In this document: in pieces, positions 48,351 through 57,973 of the stretch
How positions within the stretch are numbered: the first letter of the stretch is position 1
Layout: each line of letters begins with the position of its first letter
Source: Limnanthes douglasii subsp. nivea
Taxonomy: Eukaryota; Streptophyta; Magnoliopsida; Brassicales; Limnanthaceae
Reading direction: 5' to 3'
NCBI GenBank assembly: GCA_036936605.1
Contig: JAUPFV010000003.1
Location: forward strand, 101,069,278-101,133,277
Length of the DNA stretch: 64,000 nt
Notes under the pieces: generated by a model
The model's input: the letters and a program-made list of their open reading frames with translations, nothing else
Database searches by the model: none
Told to the model about the DNA's origin: nothing
Translations under genes and position numbers: made by a program

Positions 48351-49275
48351 CTCGGTTATAAATTTTAAAATTTTAGAATTTCTTATTTAGTTAAACAGTA
48401 GTTTAAAATTTTAGAATCTCTTATCTAGTTAAACAGTCGTTTGTATCTTCAAATATTTAACATTTATAAATCACCGGAACCTGCTATACCACAACTTCTT
48501 TCTATATAGGTCGTTTATGTGCGTAATTTCTTATGTTTATTTTATATTCTCTGAATAAAAATATAGATAACAGTTTAGGTATCGTTTGGTATTTTTTGTG
48601 TTTTGAAAATGGCACCGATGATATTGTAAACAATATTTATTATTGTTTTTTTATTTTTAAAGAAGAAAGCACGATCTCTGTGCTAATTATATACTACTAG
48701 CAATTTTGAATTTGAAGTGAGTTAGGTCGTGAGTTGCGTTAACGAAGCTCACAGATTATTAAATGTCGCTAATCAATGAAACTCTGTCTGTACTTCGCAT
48801 TTATTAGAAAACAGACAAACGATGGTTAGTAATGAATGAGAAATATGTTTAGTTCTTTAAGACATGGAGTAAGTGCTGTTCCAAGATTCAAGATTGCACG
48901 CATTACTAAACCATAAATCTTTCAACAAATCTTTAAATGTTGCCGCTAGCTTGAGCAAATGTACTATTGGTGGTGTTTGCTCAAAAAAATATAAGTACGT
49001 AATTTTACTAAGATACGTCATTTCATTTAATAGAGAAAAGAAAGTTTGAAAAATGTTCATGTAGGCAGTTGCCTAAAATGCAGAGCTGTTCAATGTACGA
49101 GCCGCTCGCTATTAGGTGTAGGTCCTTGCTTTCGAGACAAGAAAGGCCCAGTAGCATTTAATGCCCAATAACTCCTCCATTTTTTATGCTTTCAATTCAT
49201 TTATAGATGTGTTGCTAATATTGGTATTAAAAAGATAAAATAGTAACTTTACTTTACATATGTGGAAGTACGGTA
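48351..49275. other. AT-rich flank of the MULE
   Basis: A short tandem duplication, TTTAAAATTTTAGAATYTCTTAT...GTTAAACAGT, at 48355-48440 is the only structure. No gene is visible up to the MULE target duplication. Confidence 0.45.
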
Positions 49276-49284
49276 TAGATTTAA
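49276..49284. repeat. MULE target-site duplication, left
   Basis: TAGATTTAA, identical to 61628-61636. Confidence 0.88.
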
Positions 49285-49399
49285 GAGAAAAGTATCCATA
49301 AATACCCACTCAACTATCAACTACCAAAATGGTACCTGTTTTTGGACTAGTTTCATAAAATACCTAGAGCCAAATTATGGACAATTATACCTTCTAGGA

Positions 49400-49407
49400 T
49401 ATAAAAG
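49400..49407 (+). promoter_or_regulatory. TATA box of the Ulp1-domain gene
   Basis: TATAAAAG, 115 bp from the left terminus, facing inward. A CT-rich leader and a 5'-UTR exon ending at about 49831 follow. Confidence 0.65.
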
Positions 49408-49549
49408 GGGTTGTTTTGTTGAAACCCACTTTTTTTCACCTTCTAATCAGACTTTTAGGTTTCAATTCCCCCCACTTTCACATTTCTAAATTTGAGGAGA
49501 GAGAAACATGTTTCACGAGAGCGAACCCAAAAGACATTTTTGAAAGCAA

Positions 49550-49760
49550 ACGTAACCGGCGATATCAATCGACTCTTCTGTTCCGATATTTCTGACACCC
49601 ACCGGCGAACCACCGGCGACAAGTAACCACTGTCTCTGTCTCTGCTCCGATATTTCAGACAACAACCGGCGAACCACCGGCGACAACTAATCTTCGAAGC
49701 AACGACTGTCTCTGTCTCTGTTTCGATATCTGGTACCACCACCGGCGAGCCTCCAACTGC
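49550..49760. repeat. CCGGCGA-rich direct repeats in the 5' leader
   Basis: Two to three units of roughly 70-80 bp containing ACTGTCTCTGTCTCTG, CGATATTTC and ACCGGCGAACCACCGGCGAC, in the 5'-UTR exon of the Ulp1 gene. Confidence 0.75.
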
Positions 49761-50008
49761 AACGAAGTTTCCGTCGAACTGAACCGTCGCCCAGTGTCTC
49801 TGTTATTCCTTACGCCTTCGAACCAAACCAGGTATATGTCTACCACTGTCTCTGTTCGATTCATATGCGTCGATGTATAGGTTGTTTTACATTGATAGTC
49901 CATGCTGTATGACGTCTAATACTCCGGTAGTCAGTAAAGTTATTTGTTACTGTTGCTCGACTGGACGACGTTACGTGATAGTTGTATTGGTAGTGCAGTT
50001 GTCGTCGC

Positions 50009-50510
50009 CATCGATTTGAATGCATCCTGGTATAATCGTAAACGTGTAACGTCGTCTATAGTAGCTATAAGGCTGATGTTCTAATCTATTTGATTTTACG
50101 TACATTTGTTAGACATTTATCAATCTGTTTTTCATTATCTATCATTGTTTGTTAATAGATTAACTGTTATGTCCCATCGATTTGAATGCGTGCTGGTTGA
50201 ATCGGAAACGTGTAACTTCGTATATCTTAGTTATAGGGTTGTTGTTCTAAGCTATGTGAGTTTACGTAGGTTTGTTAGACATCTAGCAATATGTGTTGCA
50301 TTATCTATATGTGTATGTTAATACTTAACCTGTCAGGCGCCATTGATTTGAACTGACCTGGTTTAATCGTGAACATGCAACGTCGGCTATCGTAGCTATA
50401 GGGTTGCTGTTCAAACCGTTGTGAGTTTACGTAGGTTTGTCTGTAAGATAGCAATGTGGGTTGTATCATCTATCAGTGTCTGTTAATAGTTAACCTGTCA
50501 GACAGCTCGT
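50009..50510. repeat. About 166-bp tandem repeat, three copies, in the 5'-UTR intron
   Basis: Units start CATCGATTTGAATGC (50009, 50174) and CATTGATTTGAACTG (50341). They share TATAGGGTTGTTGTTC, GAGTTTACGTAGGTTTG and TGTTAATA. They fill the inferred intron 49832-50610. Confidence 0.82.
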
Positions 50511-50616
50511 CTCAGGCAGAAGTATAAGATTCATAATGCAGTGGCTGCTTAGTATTATTGTTTTAGTTACAATGTAATTACTAACTAGCTTATTATGTGA
50601 ACATTAACAGGTTAAA

Positions 50617-53600
50617 ATGACGAAAACAGAAGTATTCTACCGCTCGGGGTTGGTTGGCATAATCAACGTACTGAGACGGGATATAATCAAAGGTGAACAC
50701 ATCGAGGCTGCTCGTGGAACCCCTTTCTACACCTTCCTCAAAACCTCGTACGACTTGAGGAACGAGGTTCTGAAGCTTAAAAAGTTCCACCACTTGATCG
50801 AGGCGATCTGTGATTTATACGACGTCAGATGGAAGGCTTTCAAGATTGGACAAAAGCATGTAAGGCTGACGAAGAAAGATGTTAAGGCGATCTTTGGCCT
50901 CAGACACGGTAACGAAGAGATGCCGATGAGCAAATCAGGTGGATTTATTGCTCGGTACGCCGATGGAGCCGAGTTAGATTCGATTTTGATGAAGAAATAT
51001 TTTTTGAGTCCAAGGACGAGGAGAAGCGGGCCAACGAACGACAAATCAGTTTCCAACGCGTTAATAAAGGTAGATAGAGTATGTTAGAATGTAGTTGTTT
51101 TGTAGTTCATGCTGCAGGCTCTGCAGGTTGATGAAATGCCGGCACATTTTCACATCACTATAAATAGATTGCTATAAATCGCAATATATGAACACTAAGA
51201 TATCAGAGTTATGGTGACATTAAAAGAACAGACAATGTAGACCTAATGTATAAGATGTAAACATATATAGCAATGTTGAATATAGTGGATATCAGAGGGT
51301 AGCAGCATAGATAGCAATGTATACAGGGATAGATATCAGAGTCTGTAACAAACAGATATGGTATGTATGCAATCATATCTATCTAATGTCTTACTAGGTG
51401 TGGATGCCTTTAATTGTTATTTCTGTATTGTTGTAATGATTTTGGATATTTTTGTAGGAAGCAATCGAGAAAGCAGTCAGCGAAGGAGGAGAGGATGAAG
51501 CGAAGGATGTGGCTCGGCTCCTGATACTTTTCATATGCTCGACACTGTTCTTTTCAGTGTCGGGCGACGTAGTCGGGTGGACAGCAATCTTCTACGTGGA
51601 GAATCTCGACAAGATAAACGACTATGACTGGTCTGGAGCCATCTCGGATAAGCTTCACAAATCTCTCGACAAATGTATTAAGGCCGGCCATCCTTCAAGA
51701 GTTATCGGATGCGTTGCTCTGCTTTTTGTAAGTACATTGGATTATGATCAGCATGTTTGTTACGAAACCATTTTTTTTAATGGTTAGTTATGTTCTGTGT
51801 AGCCATTTCTTATGGAGCATATTTCGATGAACGTCGACATACCAAGGCCACACATAATCCCTAGATGTTACAAGTGGTGGGGGCTAGAGGGCAAGGAGTC
51901 GACATTCGAAATGATCCAGATGGTCGGTGAGCTCAGGGACGACGAGGTATGTTGTGGTATAGTAGATATATCGTAGTAGTATAGTATATATATCAGTGAT
52001 GATTATAATATTGTGCTGCTCAATGTATATTATTGGTATTTCCTAGGTTGTCGGCGGGGAGTTGGTGTTTACACCATCAGAATGTTTTGTTTATGGAGTA
52101 AATGATTCGCGGAGACAGTGGGAAGGGGCTGGTGAAACAAGCGAACAGAGGAGTAGGAAAAGAAAGAAATCTGTTGCGAACAGAAGTACAAGAAGGAAGG
52201 TAGATGACGGAGCTGGTAGTAAGAAGAGAAGACGTTCGATGATTGAGGTTGAAGATGATATTACGTTGGGGGAGTTCATTGTGGAGAGGAAGGCAACAGT
52301 TGGTAAAAACAAAGGGGAGAGGTTGAAGAACCGGAAAAAACGTAGTTCTAGTTTGATTCCTACTTTTGGAGTGCTGTCGCAGTCGGTTTTGCGTGACAGC
52401 AAAAAACTGAAAAAAAGAAGCCGGTTGCGCCGGTTGAAAGTTGAAAACAAGAGGCTTAAAACATGCCTTGAGGAAAGAAACGAAGAGTTTAGTGCTAGCA
52501 TGTTTTCTAAGTACTACTAACATCTGTATGTTTGTTAAAATGAAGTTGTCTATCACCGAAGTATGCTGTATCTATCATTGTTAAAAATAATGTAACAATT
52601 TCGTATGCTCGTTTGATTCATGTGGAAAAGTTGAAGAAAGATTTGGAGGACCTGAAACAAAAGCTGGAGATTGGAGGTGAAAGAGTGGATAGTGAGGATC
52701 AACAACTGCTGTTGACCTTGTCCATGCCATTTTGCCGCGTTGATGAGGATGCTACTGAAACCGTAGATGCATGCGTTGCTGAGAAGGTGGTTAAGGAAAC
52801 ACTGGTTTACAAAAGAACTCGGAGGCATGTAGTAACTGAAACAGAAAAAGCAACAGAAGAAGAGGGCGTTGATGGGGAGGATAAAACAGAAGAACAACAG
52901 GAGCTTGACAAAGCTGAGCAAAAAGAAAGGGACGTATCGGAGGAGGACAAAGAAGAAGTTGATGGAGGGGGTGTTCAACCCGAAACACGTGTTGAACCAA
53001 TGGAAGAGAGTACTACACAGGATGCTGTTGCTGTTGATGTGTCTAGGAAGCCAAAAGGGACTACAACAAGTGGTTGTGACGCTGGTAATGGGAAACGAGA
53101 TGTGGCAGAAGAATTACCACCCCTAACTCATGATGCCGGTGCGCAAAATGTAGTTTTGGTACCTGCACAGGGGCCCGGAGTTGGAAACAACGAGGTTGAA
53201 CAACATCAGCTGACGGTGGACGGAATTGATTTGTTGGACGAAGGATCCAACGAAGGAACGAAAACAATGGAACGATAGTTGGAGGAGTCGCCAAAAACCG
53301 TCGATGAAGGAAAGAATGCAGAGAAAGATGAGGACAAAGGAGAAGATGACATAATAGTAGCAACTACATTGTTGGAGATAGCAGCAACAGAACTACAGGT
53401 TCCAAAACCTGTCTCTCACAATGTTGCTGAAGATGTAAGTGGATGTTAAATAGCTTAGTTGTATTTGAATATCATATATGATTGATAGTTAATCTCGCAA
53501 TTAATGGTTTCCTTTGTTATGTTTTTAGGAAGTCGAAACAGCGGAGCCTGAAGACACACGACACTCTAGCTTAGTTGTATTCACTGGCACTGGAACAGCA

Positions 53601-55225
53601 GCAAAGTGCGAACAACTATCGCAAGCTGTGTCTCCATTAAAGGTGATACAAATTTTCAACAGAGGAGATCAATCCGCAGAGAAGATTGAAAAAGTGTCAC
53701 AGGTTGAGCCATCTTCGTACGCAACACCACAACAACAAAAAGCAACATCGAAGGATCTTATTGTCCAATCGGTTACACCATTGGCTGAAGATAGCTTTGT
53801 AGACTGCATCCAATCATTTTACGCAGAAGTTGACAAGGCTGTTGAAACTTCAAACGAGAAGAGACGTACACTGGACTCCATCGAGGAAGAACAAACGGAC
53901 GTTGACGTAAGTAGATATTTGGTATTCTCAATAAAAATTTAAAAAGTAATGTTAACAGTTTACTATGCTTCTTTTTTTTAGGTACCCATTGATGACATGC
54001 CTGGGTTCAACTTACTTACTCCGACGCAGGTTCAACAACAACAAACTGAAGTTGTAGCTTGGCCGTTCCCGACAGAGACAACGAAACTGATCGATGTAAG
54101 TGAGTACGAGAAAGTGCTGAAACTGAAACAGGTAGAACAACAAGAAGATCCAGAAGTATGGTACTTGCCAACAACAGAGTTCTCGTACAGGCTTTCCATT
54201 AGTGTGACAGAGATAATGGAACTGCCTAACGAAACTCAAGTGGACTTCAAGGTAAAAATCTTTTAGGATGTATCTATCGTATTTTAATTGTTAGTCTAGC
54301 AACGTGTCTATATACGTCTATCAATATTAATTGAAGCATCTATCATTGTGTCAACCAATAAACCATTGGTTATTATTTTCAGTAATCCCTGTCACTCAAT
54401 TGATTTGAGACTGTAATTTTGTTTTAATAGGTAATAGATGCTTGGATATACAAGCTCTTAAAGGATTCAGATTGGAAAGTCCCTGTGAAAGGGTTTGATA
54501 ATAAGTATTCATTCCCTATCCCAGCTATTCAAATAACTGGGATTGCAACTGTAAGTTCCCAGGGGATTATTGGTTTCATATTAGGTACATCTACTTCCTG
54601 TATTAATGTCTTAAATTTACAGGGGACACTGGCTAAAAAGGGAGATATGTATGTCATTGTGGACAAGGTTTTTGAGACAATGAACCCCGACACATATGTT
54701 GCATTCGTCCCCCTATGTACCGTAAACACGGACGGCGTGAACCACTGGACGCTCCTGGTTATAGACATGGAGAATGGGGCTGCCAGAAGCTACAACCCAA
54801 TGTTGCCGTGGAGCAAGCACATTCCCGATAAGACGAGAAACACAGCCGATGCTCTAGTAAGGAATTTAAATTCCAAGTTATCTATTTTGGTTGACTGTCT
54901 AGCAATTTCTAATACTATATCTATCAAACTGTATAGTAATGCCTATCAATGACTGCTACTGTATCTATCAATGCAGCTGGCCTATTGCATGAAGAATAAA
55001 TATATACCGCAGGTAAAAGGTGGGTACAAAATTAAGACCATGTTAAATATCCCACAGCAAAAGAAGGACAGCTATGACTGCGGTGTTTTCGTTTGTAAAT
55101 ACGTAGAAGACATTATTACAAAAGGGTTTGTTGGACAGGAATATGGTGAGGAAATGCCGGCAGACACGAGAGCTAAAATATTCAAACATTTCATGAATGA
55201 TCGTAACACAAACAAACGTTGGTAG
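50617..55225 (+). pseudogene. Ulp1/C48 cysteine protease-domain gene of the MULE, 10 coding exons
   Basis: ATG 50617 follows a 5'-UTR intron (GT 49832, AG 50610). Exons are 50617-51069, 51458-51727, 51803-51946, 52047-about 52510, about 52631-53434, 53529-53906, 53982-54251, 54431-54550, 54623-54856 and 54977-55225. All clear introns are GT-AG and phase 0. The protein is about 1130 aa: N-terminal domain (1-290, resembling the alpha-helical DUF1985/plant-mobile-domain layout; weak), a basic NLS-rich part and coiled coil (about 320-500), a disordered acidic middle, then the C48 peptidase (about 930-1130). That has NHWTLLVID (His about 1011) and DSYDCGVFVC (Cys about 1083). The Asp site, His+17, is Asn. 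SUMO/ubiquitin-like deconjugation is the family activity. A TAG at 53276 interrupts exon 6, and the 52510-52630 junction is unclear. Confidence 0.85.
51176..51375. repeat. Copy of the transposase-side repeat in an Ulp1-gene intron
   Basis: The intron 51070-51457 contains AATCGCAATATATGAACACT through AGTGGATATCAGAG. This is nearly identical to 56977-57100, followed by TAGCAGCATAGATAGCAATG...CAAACAGATATGGTA, matching 57256-57322. Confidence 0.85.
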
Positions 55226-56205
55226 TATGTAATTTATTTGTTGGTACCCATTTGTATTTTTCGGATAGATTGACAATGGGTTAATTAGACAAACTAATAT
55301 GATTTCTGTTTGTAGTAGAAAATTTACGTGTAAACGCACATTTTCACATCACTGTTACATCATTCAGTGTTGTATCCTACTAATTTAGGTATGTTGTATC
55401 CTTCATAGTAGTTTTCAAGTTGTTAGCAAAGTTTTTACTATTACCTATCAGGCTTGAGACAAACATCTATCAATGTCTAATTGGTTAACTATCAGAATAA
55501 TAATCAGGTGGTGTATGTAGATATATAAGAAATGCATTTTAAAGCAGGTGTATACTAAAATAAATATGTAGGCCAAATATATTTATAAACTACCTTGGCA
55601 TATACACCACTACTTGCATGAATCAATTTCATCTATGGGCAGTATATCTCTACTATTTCTACATATCAGAGATGTAATAAAAAACTACAAATAATGCCTA
55701 TATAAAAAGAAATAGCAATGTCTACCAGTTTATCTATCTGGGTTTAATGAAGCATCTATCTGGGTTTAAATAAGGAAATATCGTAGTGCGAAACATATCG
55801 TAATTTATAGTACTATATGGTTACCAACCATATAGTACAGTTTTAGATATCGTTCAGACAAAATAGTTAGACCAAATAGGTTTTAAATTTTAAATATAAT
55901 TTATCAACAGCAAACTGAAAATTACTCGTAAATATCATATAACAGGTTAGTGATGCACGAAATATATATATATGGACTGCACAATATGGTTATTGGTAGA
56001 TAAATGCAATTAATTTTTGGACGGGACTTTTAACCACACCAATTACTCATTAGAAGTTAATGTGTTAAAATCATTGGTTAGATTGAACTTGAAAATACAA
56101 TGGGTAGATGAACTAGAATGATTACATTCATTTAATATATGTGTGCCATTAAAGTTGTGAAAGAAAGTATGATTGCTTAATGGGACTCAGCATTGGGTGT
56201 TGTGT
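55226..56205. other. Spacer between the Ulp1-domain gene and the acidic-protein gene
   Basis: AT-rich, holding the Ulp1 gene 3' UTR and the upstream region of the next gene. ATATCAGAG- and ATCTATC-type motifs like those elsewhere in the element recur. No coding region seen. Confidence 0.5.
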
Positions 56206-56211
56206 TTTGCT

Positions 56212-56219
56212 ATAAATAG
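56212..56219 (+). promoter_or_regulatory. TATA box of the acidic-protein gene
   Basis: TATAAATA within GCTATAAATAGAGGG, 95 bp before the ATG at 56314. The leader is CA-rich and free of upstream stops that matter. Confidence 0.7.
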
Positions 56220-56313
56220 AGGGTCATATGTCAACCTATTCCTCACAAACTTACCTGCAAAGAAAAAAAAACCAGAACCTCTACCCTAAGTTCAAACCAC
56301 TGCTCCTTCTACC

Positions 56314-56688
56314 ATGGCACCTTCATCACCCTTCTCCCCACACCAGTCCGGCGATGACGCGTGGTCCTCTGACCACTACACATGTAACAAGGCATACAAG
56401 CGTACGACAACGTCGGAGTACTCCTCTGACAAAGAAGATGATTGGTCGGTCTGGTCTGAGGACCAAGAAGACCCTTATGGATCATGGGATTCTTGGTCCA
56501 TGGACGACTGTTATCTTTCTGAGGATGAAAAACTGCCAAAAAGGAAAAGACGTAAGAGCAGCAGCAAGTGGGAAAAAGAAGACGACGATGAAGATGAAGA
56601 GGAAGACGACGAGGCCTCTGACGACGAAGAAGATGATGAAGATGAAGAAGAAGAGAACGAGGGATCTGATGGAGAGGACTCTGACTAG
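56314..56688 (+). CDS. Small acidic, Ser/Asp/Trp-rich protein of the MULE
   Basis: An uninterrupted 124-codon ORF. The start lies in a good plant context (CTACCATGGCA), downstream of a clean TATA box. Residues 1-70 are rich in Ser, Asp and Trp (WSVWSED, SWDSWSMDD). Residues 76-81 (KRKRRK) form a nuclear-localisation-like patch. Residues 88-124 are almost entirely Asp, Glu and Ser. This layout resembles nuclear acidic-tail proteins such as histone-binding factors, but I recognise no family. It sits between the Ulp1-domain gene and the transposase. It is the only open gene in the element, which suggests either recent function or a chance-tolerant low-complexity tail. A 184-codon frame overlapping it (56228-56782) is a shadow. 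Confidence 0.65.
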   Translation: MAPSSPFSPHQSGDDAWSSDHYTCNKAYKRTTTSEYSSDKEDDWSVWSEDQEDPYGSWDSWSMDDCYLSEDEKLPKRKRRKSSSKWEKEDDDEDEEEDDEASDDEEDDEDEEEENEGSDGEDSD

Positions 56689-56976
56689 GTTAGAACATGG
56701 AGATGTAGTTTCATGGCACTTTAGGTTTATCTTTTGTTGTTTTCGTCTGTTTGTTTATGGTTTTTTTGGACTGTTAGTGTGACCAACCCTGTGCAGTAGA
56801 CTCTTTTTTTGACAGGGTTGGATGATTTATGGTTTATGGCACTTTGCGAATCTCTGTAGCATTGCATGATTTTAATGTTAACGTTTCATTGCATTTTACC
56901 TTCTCTAGCTTAAACTGGTAATATATGGTATGACATGTGGCAGTTGAAGGTAGCAGTTTTACTTCCAGTTATTTCA

Positions 56977-57960
56977 CAGAATCGCAATATATGAACACTA
57001 AGATATCAGAGTTATGGTAACATTAAAAGAACAGACAATGTAGACCTAATGTATAAGATGTAAACATAGATAGCAAGGTTGAATAGAGTGGATATCAGAG
57101 TATAACGGCATAGATAGCAATGTATACACGAATACACAACAGAGTGTTAACAAATATCAGATGGATGTAAACCAAAGAAGACAAAAATTTCTTGATTGTA
57201 TCTGTTAGATGCAAAATCCAGAAACTATCAATGTTGAATAGAGTGGATATCAGAGGGTATCAGCATAGATAGCAATGTATACAGGGATAGATATCAGAGT
57301 CTGTAACAAACAGATATGGTACTTGTCATTTCTATAAGGGTACAAAACATAAGGCGAGATACAAGGAGTGCTTATCTTTGAGATGAATCAGGCATGGATG
57401 ATTTTAAGTACATCTATAACAAATGTAAGTAAAATATCAGATGGATGTAAACCAAAACAGAAAACATATCTTGATGTATCTGTTAGATGCGAAATCCAGA
57501 AACTATCAATGTTGAAAAGAGTGGATATCAGAGGGTAGCAGCATAGATAGCAATGTATACAGGGATAAATATCAGAGTCTGTAACAAACAGAAATGGTAC
57601 GTGTCAATTCTATAAGGGTACAAAACATAAGTCGAGATACAAGAAGTGCTTATCGTTGAGATGAATATGGCATGAAAGATTTGAAGTACATCTATAACAA
57701 ATGTAAGTAAAGTATCAGATGGATGTAAACCCAAACAAAAAACATAATTTGATGTATCTGTTAGATGCAAAATCCAGAATCTATCAATGATGAATGGAGT
57801 GGCTATCAGAGTATAACAGCATAGATAGCAATGTATACGTGAATAGATATCAGAGTCAGAAAGAAACTGACATGGAACATCTAAATGTTAAAGTTGTACA
57901 AAACATAAGTCGAAAGATAAGGAGTGCTTATCTTTGAGATATAAAATGTTACAAAAAAGT
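56977..57960. repeat. 278-bp tandem repeat downstream of the transposase
   Basis: Three units begin near 57236, 57514 and 57792 (GTTGAATAGAGTGGATATCAGAG and variants), preceded by a shorter fourth copy at about 57081. Each has AGCATAGATAGCAATGTATAC, GTACAAAACATAAG and GGAGTGCTTATC. The array abuts the transposase stop codon at 57974. Confidence 0.88.
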
Positions 57961-57973
57961 CGGTAAGTAATGT

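Noticed and set aside
52077..53363. Long minus-strand ORFs opposite the Ulp1-domain gene
   Set aside because: Phe/Leu/Ser-rich complements of Lys/Glu-rich coding exons; shadows.
56228..56782. 184-codon ORF overlapping the acidic-protein gene
   Set aside because: Lys/Met/Arg-rich frame-shifted reading of the acidic GA-rich tail. The start lies before the likely transcription start.
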